The position numbers and the translations under genes are program-made. DNA of 64,000 nucleotides from CBDCME01 sp965218865 (lineage in GTDB: Bacteria; Pseudomonadota; Alphaproteobacteria; JAAXGF01), in assembly GCA_965218865.1 (NCBI GenBank), contig CBDCME010000081.1:74978-138977 (forward strand), read 5' to 3'. How positions within the stretch are numbered: position 1 is the first letter of the stretch; every line of letters begins with the position of its first letter. Positions 1 to 9,108 of the stretch are shown here, one piece after another. Under the pieces are notes generated by a model, which was not told the DNA's origin, did not search any database, and worked only from the letters and a program-made list of their open reading frames with translations.

Positions 1-467
1 GCAAGCCTGGGACCAAGACGATGCCGAGAAAGCCGAACGCCTCATGAAGAACCTGGCGCGCCGCCTGGAGACCGAGGCCCCCGGCTTTTCGGCTTCCATC
101 CTGGAGGGCCTGGATGAGATCCTCACCGTGATCCGCTTGGGCCTGCCGCCCAAGCTCAGGCGCTCCTTGGCCTGCACCAACGCCATCGAGAATGCCTTGG
201 GAACGGTCAGGATGGTGCAGCACAATGTCAAGCGCTGGCGCAACGCCGAGATGGCCTTGCGATGGACCGCCGCCGGCCTCCTGGAAGCCCAAAAGACCTC
301 CGTCGCCTCAAGGCCTACCGGCAACTCCCCATCCTCAGAGCTGCCCTCGAGGATAACGTGAAAAAGGCAAAAGCGAAAAGCGCCATTGAAACCATCAAAG
401 AGGCCGCCTAGCCTCGAAGCCCAACCATGCCTGCCTCGCCTTTTTCAACAGAGCATGGGACATCGCC
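1..467 (+). mobile_element. IS256-family element, copy 1 (right part only)
   Basis: This is the right-hand end of an IS256-family element whose left part lies outside the window. It is almost identical to the right thirds of the complete copies at 30464-31926 and 47968-49430. The right terminus ends in a sequence whose reverse complement (GGCGATGTCCC then TGTTGAAAAAGGCGAGG) matches the left terminus of the full copies. The target duplication cannot be checked because the left flank is missing. Confidence 0.9.
2..361 (+). CDS. IS256-family (mutator-type) transposase, C-terminal part
   Basis: This is the C-terminal 119 residues of a DDE transposase, open from the first base of the window. It contains the family's conserved C-terminal block CTNAIENALGTVR, which carries the catalytic glutamate. 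Compared with the complete 419-residue copies it differs by a Val to Phe change (GFSAS for GVSAS). As in the other two copies, the last residues (PSSELPSRIT) are out of register. The expected family ending, which continues to KEAA and a TAG about 50 bases further on, lies in another frame. The protein would catalyse transposition of this element only. Confidence 0.85.
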   Translation, partial: QAWDQDDAEKAERLMKNLARRLETEAPGFSASILEGLDEILTVIRLGLPPKLRRSLACTNAIENALGTVRMVQHNVKRWRNAEMALRWTAAGLLEAQKTSVASRPTGNSPSSELPSRIT

Positions 468-1006
468 CGTCATACTTCAGTATATCGAGAGCCATTCAAC
501 CAAAACTACCGGCATCAGCCGGTAGTCGTTTAGTATTTGCTCCTCCTTACAAATCATTCCCCTGGCAATTTTTTTCAGAGTGAACTTCAGTCTAATTCAG
601 GCAATCATTGCCGTTAACAGGAAATTTTTGGAGGGATTCAGCCTATCGGGCTAATACCGGTTTCGCGAATGAGTAAATTCAATTGATCCCTTTAATGCGA
701 ACCGAAATTTCACGGTTGACGCCCACCGATTTCTAATAGCCCTAGCACGCGTGTAGGTCAGGGGCAACCCGAGCTCCGATCGGGTACGTTGTGACCCGAT
801 TTGGGCTTGTTGATGGGAGAATTGACCATCCCGGGCACGGTCGAGCAGGCAATTGGCGCGGCCAAGGAACACATCGGCGACTGTCGTCGGATCGACGGCA
901 ACACGTCTCTACGACCTATACAGCCGCCGCGTCGATGAATGAGCCACCCGCCCCCGATTGAGACGCCACCTATACCGAGCGACAATAAAATAATTACCGA
1001 GGTCGA
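468..1006. other. intergenic region, no convincing gene
   Basis: About 540 bases between the IS256 end and the RTX gene. Apart from the hairpin at 506-525 I see no supported gene. A 41-codon plus-strand stretch starting near 817 (MGELTIPGTVEQAIGAAKEH) has protein-like composition and may be a remnant, but I do not recognise it. The other open frames are short and low in complexity. Confidence 0.4.
506..525 (-). terminator. candidate Rho-independent terminator
   Basis: CTACCGGC-ATCA-GCCGGTAG forms a perfect 8 bp stem with a 4-base loop. Read on the minus strand it is followed by TTTTGG, a short U-tract. It lies about 480 bases downstream of the minus-strand RTX gene, so it could end that transcript. 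Confidence 0.4.
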
Positions 1007-3442
1007 TTAGGCCAAGGCGCCGGGAATGTCGATTAGGCCCGCGGTGACGGTGGTGTCGGCGCCGAACTGACCGATCACCGAATACCCCTCGGCACCAGGA
1101 GTCAGGTTCGGGTCTGCGTCGAACGAAAGAAAACCGGCGGTGTCGAACACCAGGATCGCCCCGCTATCCGGGGCGGCTCCCGAGTTCGTCCCATCGTAGG
1201 CGGCGTCGATGGCGAAGAAATTGACTCCGTCGATGATTTCGGTAGCGGCGGAAAAGAACTCGCCGGCGAATAACTGAATGACGTCGTCGCCGTCGAATCC
1301 GAAGATCCGGTCGCCGGCGTTCAAGGGAGCGGCGACGTTTTCGAGAATGGCCGCGGCTTCGTCGATCGCCCCGTAAAGGTAGGTATTCGCGCCCGTCCCG
1401 CCGTCCAAATCATCGTTGCCGGTGCCACCGCGCAAGACGTCGTTTCCGTCACCGCCGGATAGACTGTCCCTGCCGGCATCCCCGTTGATCGTGTCGTCGC
1501 CGGCGCTGCCCGTGATGTTGTCGTTATCGATTCCTCCGCTGATCGCTTCGATCCCCGTCAAGGTGGTGGTACTGAAGTCGAGGGTGTCGAAGCCGTCGCC
1601 GCCGGAAATCGTCACGCCGACGTTACCGTCGGCCGAAATCACCTCGACCCCGTTGACGTATTCGCCCAGACCGATCGTGACCCCGTCCGCCGTCGCCAAA
1701 ATTCGGTCATTGCCCTCGCCGCCCAGGATCTCGTCAAATCCGTCGTCCAGACCGACCAGGAAGGTGTCGTTTCCGTCACCGCCGGATAGATTGTCCCTGC
1801 CGGCGCCGCCGATGATTACGTCGTCGCCGGCGCTGCCCGTGATGTTGTCGTTATCGATTCCTCCGCTGATCGCTTCGATCCCCGTCAAGGTGGTGGTACT
1901 GAAGTCGAGGGTGTCGAAGCCGTCGCCGCCGGAAATCGTCACGCCGACGTTACCGTCGGCCGAAATCACCTCGACCCCGTTGACGTATTCGCCCAGACCG
2001 ATCGTGACCCCGTCCGCCGTCGCCAAAATTCGGTCATTGCCCTCGCCGCCCAGGATCTCGTCAAATCCGTCGTCTAGACCGACCAGGAAGGTGTCGTCGC
2101 CACCACCACCAATCAACGTGTCTCTGCCGGCGCCGCCGATAATCACATCGTTTCCGGAACCACCCGTGATCTTGTCGGCCTTGCCAGAACCATCAATCTG
2201 GTGGGAAGCGCTCCCGGCGCTCACGTCGATCGTGTCGAAGCCGTTGGTACCGAATATGAATACTGTCGGCGATTCGGCTTCCCCATCCTGTTCACCGTCG
2301 ACAACGACAATCGTTGATCGATCGTCGCCAAAATCGCCCGAGTCGATCTCCGTATCGACGACTGCCTCAACCAAGATCGCGGTCAAGGCGTCGGGCAGGT
2401 CGAGGCCTGCGAAGGCGAATGCGCCGACCACTTGAATGGTCGATGTCGTGTCGGTGCCCTCATCGCCTGCCGCCGTTGCGATGTCTCCGAGGGCGTCCGC
2501 AACCAGCGAGTCGCCAAGGTCCTCTTCGCCGTTGTCGTCGTTCACAGCCAGCGTGTCCAGAACGTCGCCAAAGGTATCGAAAACCTGAGATTCGGTGAAA
2601 AACTCCGTTGTCGGGGCCAGTGAGGGGCTGCTCACCAAAGCCGATTGAAAGCTTTGATCGACAACGACGAAGCCACCCGAGGTGATGACGATGAAGGAGC
2701 CGACCGATCCGTCCGGATCGGCGAGGAGGACGAAGGTGCTCGTTTGTTCTCCCGCTTCGCCGGCAATCGTGGTCCCACGAACGGCGAGGGTCGCGCCTGG
2801 GGTCCGTACGATCATGGCGTCGGGGTCGTTGGCGCTGATTTGACCGCTGACCAGGGAGAAAATGCCCCTGACGACCGAGAACGTCGACGATCCCTCGCCG
2901 CTTGTGGGGTCGTAGACCATATTGTCGAGGACCATTTTGGAATCCTCTTCCATGGCGAAGATCGCGTCGTCGTTGAAGATCAGAGCCACGGCGGAATCGG
3001 CCCCGGTTTCCAATACGTCACCCGCGTAGACAAGCGAATCGACGGCGAGTGTCACCACCGTCCCATCCGCCCGTGTCGCCGTGACCGTGCCGTCGGCCGT
3101 CGTAACCCGGCCAATCGGAGCGAGTTCGGCCGGGGCGCCGACCTCCGCGTATTGTCCCGGCGCTAGAGGCCCGGCGAGGATGGCAATCAGATCGGGCGGA
3201 AGCGAGGCACCCATGCTGGACGCTATCGCCGGAGGTGTCGCCTGGGCGAAATATTCCTTGACGACGATCGCGGTGCGGTCCGGGCCGGTCAGGGTCAGGT
3301 CGGGTCCGACCCGAGCGAAGGTGGCATCGACCAGGGAAAACGAGGGCGGCAGAACGAGCGGCCCCGACGCGCCCGCCTCGGTCACGATCACGTTCCCTTG
3401 CGCGGCAGACGCCAGCGCCTTTTGGTCGGAATCAACTAACAC
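1007..3442 (-). CDS. FecR-domain / RTX calcium-binding repeat protein
   Basis: An 811-residue acidic protein. Roughly residues 105-235 form a FecR-type domain (GDVLETGADSAVALIFND, then GATLAVRGTT). About residues 415-705 hold hemolysin-type RTX nonapeptides (GGXGXDXUX, for example GGAGRDTLIGGGGDDTF), which bind calcium and fold as a beta-roll outside the cell. There is no N-terminal signal peptide, as expected for type I secretion. The C-terminus (AGLIDIPGALA) follows a glycine- and aspartate-rich region. Two adjacent 109-residue units are near-identical (see the 327 bp repeat). No ABC exporter or membrane-fusion gene is in the window. The role is probably a secreted adhesin or surface protein; the substrate is unknown. 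A CRP-like palindrome lies about 140 bp upstream. Confidence 0.85.
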   Translation of the reverse strand: MLVDSDQKALASAAQGNVIVTEAGASGPLVLPPSFSLVDATFARVGPDLTLTGPDRTAIVVKEYFAQATPPAIASSMGASLPPDLIAILAGPLAPGQYAEVGAPAELAPIGRVTTADGTVTATRADGTVVTLAVDSLVYAGDVLETGADSAVALIFNDDAIFAMEEDSKMVLDNMVYDPTSGEGSSTFSVVRGIFSLVSGQISANDPDAMIVRTPGATLAVRGTTIAGEAGEQTSTFVLLADPDGSVGSFIVITSGGFVVVDQSFQSALVSSPSLAPTTEFFTESQVFDTFGDVLDTLAVNDDNGEEDLGDSLVADALGDIATAAGDEGTDTTSTIQVVGAFAFAGLDLPDALTAILVEAVVDTEIDSGDFGDDRSTIVVVDGEQDGEAESPTVFIFGTNGFDTIDVSAGSASHQIDGSGKADKITGGSGNDVIIGGAGRDTLIGGGGDDTFLVGLDDGFDEILGGEGNDRILATADGVTIGLGEYVNGVEVISADGNVGVTISGGDGFDTLDFSTTTLTGIEAISGGIDNDNITGSAGDDVIIGGAGRDNLSGGDGNDTFLVGLDDGFDEILGGEGNDRILATADGVTIGLGEYVNGVEVISADGNVGVTISGGDGFDTLDFSTTTLTGIEAISGGIDNDNITGSAGDDTINGDAGRDSLSGGDGNDVLRGGTGNDDLDGGTGANTYLYGAIDEAAAILENVAAPLNAGDRIFGFDGDDVIQLFAGEFFSAATEIIDGVNFFAIDAAYDGTNSGAAPDSGAILVFDTAGFLSFDADPNLTPGAEGYSVIGQFGADTTVTAGLIDIPGALA
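1437..2093. repeat. 327 bp tandem duplication inside the RTX gene
   Basis: Two head-to-tail units of 327 bp (109 codons) meet near 1763-1764. They are almost identical at the DNA level, including silent positions, for example the stretches around 1503-1760 and 1830-2087. Each encodes an RTX block plus a VNGVEVIS / DTLDFSTT linker. Such identity implies recent duplication or gene conversion and makes the protein length prone to change by slippage. Confidence 0.9.
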
Positions 3443-3581
3443 GTCACCACACCCTCACAGCCTTCATTTCCCGCTCACGTGGTCAAGTCGTTTTCCGTCC
3501 CTTTCATGCGAACCGGGCATTCAACCAAACCGCCCTTCGAGAGCCATAGTTTATAATATAAAGGGAACGAGCGGATCGATA

Positions 3582-3597
3582 TGTGATTCGCATCACA
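3582..3597. promoter_or_regulatory. perfect CRP/FNR-superfamily operator
   Basis: TGTGATTCGCATCACA is an exact TGTGA-N6-TCACA palindrome, the classical cAMP receptor protein consensus. On the minus strand a TATATTATAAA stretch (3550-3560) follows, which would serve as a -10 element. The site centre is then about 40 bp upstream of a start point near 3546, the spacing typical of class II activation. The likely target is the RTX gene starting at 3442. Confidence 0.6.
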
Positions 3598-3604
3598 ATC
3601 CACA

Positions 3605-3620
3605 GGTGACTAACGTCACC
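3605..3620. promoter_or_regulatory. second palindrome GGTGAC-TAAC-GTCACC
   Basis: An inverted repeat with 6 bp arms and a 4-base spacer lies 7 bases beyond the CRP-like site. It resembles a dimeric-repressor operator more than a terminator because no T-run follows on either strand. The factor that might bind is unknown. Confidence 0.35.
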
Positions 3621-3790
3621 CGATTGACCGATATTCCTTCCCTCCTGGCACCCAAACCCTATGCGAACAGCCCGCTCTGTAAAGAGATTTCGACATTGCC
3701 GAGGTCGGATCAGGGCCAATGATCATACAACAAAATCGAGTCGAAGTCGCGGTAATTTACTCCTTTGGTGTATTAATTAATATAATTTGT

Positions 3791-5102
3791 CACTGCTGTC
3801 CGGTTAACTGAACGGTTTTGGCGACGGAAGGCAATATTTCTGCAGGGTTTGAAGCGAAAATGGGTGGTGTCGATTTGAATTGGATGGAGCACTTTTCGGA
3901 GTTTTTCCGAGGAGATGCTCATGAATACCGGCAAGACCCTTTTCGCCCAACTCATGGGTTTCGTGCCCTGGACGACCTTCACGCGGATCGTCAATCGGTA
4001 CGGCAGCGATCACCGGGTCCGGCGCTTTCCTGCGCCGAGCAATACCGGGCCATGGCCTTCGCCCAGCTGACCTACCGGGAGAGCCTGCGCGACATCGAGG
4101 CCTGCCTCTCGGTCCAAGCGTCGAACCTCTATCACATGGGCTTCCGCCGGCCGGTCCGGCGCTCGACGCTGGCCGATGCCAACGAAAGGCGCGACTGGCG
4201 TATCCACGCGGAGTTGGCCCAGCGGCTGATCACCGTGGCGAGGAAGCTGTACGCCGGCGAAGAACTGGGGTTGGAGCTAACCAACACCGTCTACGCCCTG
4301 GACTCGACGACCATCGCTCTGTGCCTGTCGGTCTTTCCGTGGGCGCACTTCCGTGCCACCAAAGCGGCTGTGAAGATGCACACATTGCTCGACCTGCGGG
4401 GCAACGTACCGAGTTTCATCCATATCTCGGACGGCAAGCTGCACGACGTTCATGCCCTCGATATGCTGATACCGGAAGCCGGAGCGATCTACGTCGTGGA
4501 TCGTGGCTACGTCGACTTTGCCCGCCTTCATGTGTTGCATCAAGCTGGGGCCTCCTTCGTCACCCGCGCCAAATCGAACATGGATGCTCACCGCGTCTAT
4601 TCGGCGGCATCGGATCGCCCGGCGGGCATCGTTTGCGACCAGACCATCTCCTTGGACGGCATCTGCACCAAGACGGATTATCCCGAACTTCTGCGGCGCA
4701 TCCGCTTCAAAGACCCCGAGTCCGGCAAGATGTTGGTGTTCATCACCAACAACTTCTCCCTTCCCGCTGCCACCATTTGCGCCCTCTACAAAAGCCGCTG
4801 GCAAGTGGAGCTCTTCTTCAGGTGGATCAAGCAACATCTTCAGATCAAGCAATTCTTCGGAACCTCGGAAAACGCGGTGAAGACGCAGATCTGGATCGCC
4901 GTCTCGGTCTACGTCCTCGTCGCCATCGTCAAGAAGCGCCTCGACTTGGACGCCTCGCTCTACACTTTGCTACAGATCCTCTCGCTGACCCTCTTCGAGA
5001 AAATGCCTCTACATCAAGCACTTACCAAAGACGAAAACAGACGCAACCCACCGCAAATAACCAACCAATTGAATCTATTCGCTTTTTAACCGGACACTAG
5101 TG
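3791..5102 (+). mobile_element. IS4-family element with 9 bp target duplication
   Basis: The element is about 1.31 kb. The left end CACTGCTGTCCGGTTAA (3791) and the inverted right end CACTAGTGTCCGGTTAA (5102) are matching terminal repeats. The 9 bp sequence ATAATTTGT occurs directly on both sides (3782-3790 and 5103-5111), which is the target-site duplication. The insertion is intergenic, between the RTX regulatory region and a decayed minus-strand gene. Confidence 0.93.
3921..5089 (+). pseudogene. IS4-family transposase with -1 frameshift
   Basis: The expected family start MNTGKTLFAQLMGF is an ATG at 3921 that follows a GAGG ribosome site. It stays in frame as far as HRVRRF near 4027. The rest of the protein (CAEQYRAMAFAQLTYRESL onward to LNLFAF at 5089) is in the -1 frame. 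The DDE catalytic core is present in that second frame: ALDSTTI, VVDRGYVDF, and YKSRWQVELFFRWIKQHL. A longer open frame starting at 3818 reads through the core but replaces the family N-terminus with unrelated residues. One lost T in CGCTTTCC would explain it. Programmed -1 slippage at the T-run is possible but not known to me for this family. Confidence 0.8.
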
Positions 5103-5137
5103 ATAATTTGTGGCAACCGTCACAATGTTTCAAGCTC

Positions 5138-5154
5138 GATTCACTTTGTGAATC
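5138..5154. promoter_or_regulatory. perfect palindrome GATTCAC-TTT-GTGAATC
   Basis: A 7 bp perfect inverted repeat with a 3-base spacer sits just outside the IS4 element. It is nested within weaker outer arms ACAATG (from 5121) and CATTGT (to about 5159). It lies downstream of the decayed minus-strand gene. With no T-run it is more likely an operator or recombination site than a terminator. Confidence 0.3.
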
Positions 5155-5211
5155 ATTGTCCACGAAGGCCGCGCTCGTGTCAGCGTTTGCGGAGCTTGAC
5201 GGTAACCTGGG

Positions 5212-5895
5212 TCAAGGCGCGCGTGAGATCATCACGATGAGGAGGCCGCTGTCCCCATCGGCGCAGGTGGCGCTGAAGCTGTGGTAGTTTTGGGCCGAAT
5301 AGCCATCGTAGTACCCGAAACTCGAACGGTCCGCGATGAAAATGTCCGGTTGCTCGATCGAGGGAACGAAGTAGACGTCGAATCCGACTTTGTCGTCATT
5401 TATCGTGACGCCGAAAGGTCATCGACTCCTTGGAGGTGCAGATCGGAATGAATTGGACATAACCGGTCGCGACTTTCGTTTCTTGATCGTCCGCGCCGTA
5501 GTTGCTGTTGGGAATCAACGAAAACATCATCGAATTGGGATCGGCGTCCTGTTGCAACCCCATCAGGAATTCGAACTGGTGGCGGATGCCGTCAATGGTG
5601 GAACGCGCGTAATGGACCCAGAGCAGTTGCTATCCTGCCGTACCTCGATGAACGTCTTTCCGTGAAACTGCCGTAATTGGCGGGCTCCCGAGTCCCTGAC
5701 TTGCTAGTGGTCGTCGGCCGAGGGGTCACGCTTGATGCTCGGGTCGGTCCGTTTCCACACTGTCGTGAGGTCGAAAACGATGTTGCCGGGATAACTTCGC
5801 CATTCCGGCCGCAAATGCACGTACACCGAATCCTTATTCGTCTTGCTTTTCCCTGCCCCGCCGGCAACGCTCGGCTCGGAAACCCCCGCGAGCAA
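5212..5895 (-). pseudogene. decayed gene for a probable secreted protein, family unknown
   Basis: Minus-strand coding sense can be followed through three frames. It begins LLAGVSEPSVAGGAGKS with SVYVHLRPEWRSYPGN. It continues through FHGKTFIEVRQDS, then IRHQFEFLMGLQQDADPN and VATGYVQFIPICTSKESM. It ends VGFDVYFVPSIEQPDIF to LLIVMISRAP and a stop at 5212. At least two frameshifts and one stop separate the blocks. The start of the first block resembles the end of a signal peptide. I do not recognise the family. The gene lies next to IS4 on one side and IS630 on the other. Confidence 0.55.
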
Positions 5896-6197
5896 AACTG
5901 GGCCAACGCCAAGACAATTCCTATCCGCCCTCGTCTTGGGTAATACCTATTTATCAGATGTCGCCGAGCCCGCGCCTTCCTCGCCGCGAGTTCCCCCACC
6001 CTTCGCGCGGCCGAATGATGCACCCGATCGCCCTCCTTTTGGCGACCGAAAGCGTTTCCGGGATTCATGGCACATCCCCGACGTTTGGGGAAGTTGTCCA
6101 GATCAGTGATGGTGTCGATCGCCTTGGCGGCGTTTTCCGAGGAGCGCGGTGAGGCGGCGCAGGATTTCCCTTTCGACCCCAACGGGACGGCCACTCA
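5896..6197. other. no intact gene; short minus-strand ORF near the IS630 junction
   Basis: The minus strand from about 6196 reads ATGAGTGGCCGTCCC and gives a 31-residue peptide (MSGRPVGVEREILRRLTALL and on) ending at a TGA near 6104. Before IS630 insertion this ATG would have overlapped the flippase stop in an ATGA arrangement, so it may be the start of a decayed downstream gene. Nothing else is supported here. Confidence 0.3.
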
Positions 6198-7365
6198 TAC
6201 CAACCGCCCTTAACATTGACTTGTGCGATCCCACGCTCTGAGGCCGATGGACATGATCTTCCAAGGTCGGTCGGTCAGGTTGTTCCAGGCTTGGCAAGAG
6301 GCCTCGACGATGGCTTCATAGGAGTCGAAGACACGATTGGAGAGCCAGTTCTGGCGGAGGTATTGCCAGACATTTTCGGCGGGATTGAGCTCCGGGGACT
6401 TGGGTGGCAAAGGCACGAGGGAGATGTTCTCCGGGATGCCGAGTTTGGCAGTGGTGTGCCATGCGGCTTGGTCGAGCAGCACGACGGCATGGGCGTTTGG
6501 GGCAACGGCCCGGCTGATTTCCTCGAGATGCAGGTCCATGGCTTCAGTATTGGCGCGCGGCATGACCAGCGCCGCGCCCTCACCGCGCTCGGGGCAGATG
6601 GCGCCGAAGAGATACGCCGAAGAGGTCCGTAGGTCCTTGACCTGGCGCGGGCGCGATCCCTTTGGGGCCCACTGGCGCACCAGGCTGTTCTTCTGGCCGA
6701 CGCGCATTTCATCTTGAAACCAAACCTCGATGGGCGTATCCGGTGGCTGTGCCGCTACGATTTTCGCCAAGTGTTCGGGAAAATTTTTTTTTAAATTCCT
6801 CCTGTGCCCGCGCATCCTGGCCGACGTGGCGCGGGCGCGCGGAAATATGCGAGGACCCGAGCGCGGCCAGCAGCTTGCCGACGCTCCGCTCGTGATAGTC
6901 CACGCCGAAGCGCGTTCGGATCAGTTGCTTGAGATCGATGCAGCGCCAGCGCACGACCCCATCCCGTTCGGGATCGGGACCGGCCTCGATAGCCCGCGAA
7001 AGCGCCGCCATTTGCGACGGCGTCAACCGACGCAACGCCCCGTTCGGCTTGCGGTCGATCAGACCGGCCGGACCTCCCGCGTTGAACCGGTGAACCCAGT
7101 CCCGCAACGTCTGCCGATCCATGCCGCCAATACGCGCCGCGCACGCTCGATCCATCCCATCGTAGATGGCCGCCATCGACAAAAGCCGTCGCGCCTGGTT
7201 CCCATCATCGCTCCGTGCCGCAAGAACACGGACTCTTTCAGCATCAAAGTCGTTTCGCAAAGGAATCGTTGGCATTGAACACACTCCCTTGTTGCCAACA
7301 ACCTTGAATCACACAAAACCTGGCGTGTAAACCTTTGCGCGAGTCAAACTCTAGGGCGGTTGGTA
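6198..7365 (-). mobile_element. IS630-family element, copy A
   Basis: The 1168 bp element is bounded by TA dinucleotides and terminal repeats TACCAACCGCCC / GGGCGGTTGGTA, as expected for the Tc1/IS630 group that duplicates TA. It inserted at the extreme 3' end of the flippase gene. Its transposase is disrupted at a poly-A tract (nine A here, no following G). Confidence 0.93.
6210..7275 (-). pseudogene. IS630 transposase, copy A (frameshifted)
   Basis: The intended product is the 354-residue protein seen intact in copies D and E, starting MPTIPLRNDF behind a GGGAG site 8 bases upstream. The N-terminal helix-turn-helix half and the C-terminal DDE half (WFQDEMRVG, VVLLDQAAWHT, PELNPAENVW) are in different frames. 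The junction is an A-tract just after EEF, where this copy has nine A in place of A7G. The two halves still overlap as open frames, so slippage could in principle rejoin them. Confidence 0.85.
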
Positions 7366-8785
7366 TCAGCCACCAGATGCCGTAAAGCAATATCCCGAAC
7401 GCCAGCGACCCGATCGCCGCGTCCAAGGTAAGCGAAAGGATGGCCGGCCGCAAATCGTCGACCTGAAGCGCGCCGACGATAAGGAACATGGCCGCGCCCG
7501 CGATCAACGGCCGGGCAACGGCGGCCAGGACCGCTAGGGAGGCGGACAGCGAGCCCCGGTAGACGACGAGGATGGCGACGGGCGCGAAGACGGTCGCCAC
7601 GGCGAGCCTAGACAGCGCGACCTCGTTTGGACCGCCCAGTTCAGCGGCGACGACGAGCGCGCCGACGAGGACACACGCCTGGGAGGTGCGCCACAAGGCC
7701 AGAGCGCGGACCCGGGCCGTGGCCAACAGGAAGGGCGTGGCGAATTCGCCGACGGCGACGGCACCGGCGGCGAGCGCGAGTATTTCGATGAAAGGGACCG
7801 CCTCGGTCCATTGAGACCCGAGCACGACTTGGACAAAATCACTCGCCGTCGCGCAGATCCCGAAACCGAAAGAGGAGCCGATGATCCCGAAGGCACCCGC
7901 GGAGGTCACCTGCACTCGCCGAATTCGGCCGGGATCATCCAACACCTTGGCCGCGCTTGGCATAAGGGCCCGGCCGATCGCACCGGCGAAATCCACCGTG
8001 AAGATGCGTCCGATGTCCTGGGAGGTGGCATAAATCCCGGCCCCCGCCGGCGCCGCGATGCGACCGACGACAACCCGGTCGACCTGACTGGACACGGTCT
8101 GGGCAATCGATGTCACGACCATCCATCCCGAAAAACCCATCAACTCCCGCGCCGCCGCCAGGCTCAAGCGCGGGCGATAGGAACTCATCAAGTAACTCAA
8201 CCCGGTATAAGCGGCGCCACTCGCGAGCACCCCACACACCAATGCCCGGTAGTCTAAAAAAATGACAGCCGCGCATAGGGTCACGATGAACGCCACCAGG
8301 CGCGCCGAGACGTTGAGCCTGAGATCCTTCCCGAAGTCGAGATCACGTAGGAAATCGGCGACGCCGATGTTACTGAAACCGGCTATCAACGGACGGATCG
8401 ACAACACACGAACCATCCATTCCACGGTAGGTTCCTGAAAATATGCCGCCCCCCAAGGCGCGGCAAGAAACAAGACGAGGGCGATGCAAAGGTGGATGCC
8501 AAGACGGATCGTCCACGCCGAATCGTAATGTTTCCGGATCGGATTGGGGTGCCGGACGATCGCCGCGATGGTCCCGGTGCCGCCAAGCACCTCGGTCAGC
8601 GCGACGACCGCCACGGCCATCGCCATCAATCCGAAATCCGCCGGCGACAGAACCCGCGCCAGTATTACGACCGAAACCAGGCCGATACCCCGAATCGTCC
8701 AGCGCCCCGTCACGACCAGAAACGCGCCCTTGGCGGTCCTGTCTTTGAGATCGTCCGAGGGCCCGAATTCGGATTCCTTCGACAT
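7244..8785 (-). CDS. polysaccharide flippase (Wzx / MOP superfamily), IS630-altered C-terminus
   Basis: A 513-residue multi-spanning membrane protein with about twelve hydrophobic segments, for example GIGLVSVVILARVLSPADFG near the N-terminus, typical of Polysacc_synt lipid-linked oligosaccharide flippases. These move undecaprenyl-linked repeat units across the inner membrane. Native sequence ends at GIWWLI; the remaining tail (PTALEFDSRKG to AKRL) is read from IS630 copy A. The pre-insertion sequence would have been CTGATATGAGT, so the native stop TGA probably lay exactly at the insertion point. The protein core is therefore whole and may still work with a 38-residue extension. No glycosyltransferases are visible nearby. 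Confidence 0.8.
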   Translation of the reverse strand: MSKESEFGPSDDLKDRTAKGAFLVVTGRWTIRGIGLVSVVILARVLSPADFGLMAMAVAVVALTEVLGGTGTIAAIVRHPNPIRKHYDSAWTIRLGIHLCIALVLFLAAPWGAAYFQEPTVEWMVRVLSIRPLIAGFSNIGVADFLRDLDFGKDLRLNVSARLVAFIVTLCAAVIFLDYRALVCGVLASGAAYTGLSYLMSSYRPRLSLAAARELMGFSGWMVVTSIAQTVSSQVDRVVVGRIAAPAGAGIYATSQDIGRIFTVDFAGAIGRALMPSAAKVLDDPGRIRRVQVTSAGAFGIIGSSFGFGICATASDFVQVVLGSQWTEAVPFIEILALAAGAVAVGEFATPFLLATARVRALALWRTSQACVLVGALVVAAELGGPNEVALSRLAVATVFAPVAILVVYRGSLSASLAVLAAVARPLIAGAAMFLIVGALQVDDLRPAILSLTLDAAIGSLAFGILLYGIWWLIPTALEFDSRKGLHARFCVIQGCWQQGSVFNANDSFAKRL

Positions 8786-9108
8786 GATGGCCTTACGTAT
8801 CCTCGCCGTCCCGCGCGGAACCTCTCCCGGAGGCCCGCGTCCGTCACTGATTTCGTCCCGATACCGGACACGAAATCCGAGGCCGGGTTCCGAGTGAGGA
8901 TCGTCCGGTTGGCTCGGTTTGATTCGGTCGGGCGGCCACGCGCCTAGCGAGCCGGACCGTAATCCGATTGCAGCGACTTGGAGTTTGTAACACGGACGAA
9001 GGCCAACGCTTTACATCAAATTCAGCCACACGGTCAATGCGACGGCTCCCGTGCAGCCCGGCGATCTTCGTCAAGTCGGGCGAGGGGCCGCTCTGAAACC
9101 GGGTTGGT
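8786..9108. other. intergenic, nothing recognised
   Basis: About 320 bases between the flippase start and the cyclase remnant. Open frames here are extensions of the cyclase pseudogene in wrong frames. I see no RNA gene or clear promoter. Confidence 0.4.

Noticed and set aside
1416..2435. 339-codon proline/serine-rich plus-strand ORF
   Set aside because: Exact antisense of the RTX repeats; its internal repeat only mirrors the 327 bp duplication.
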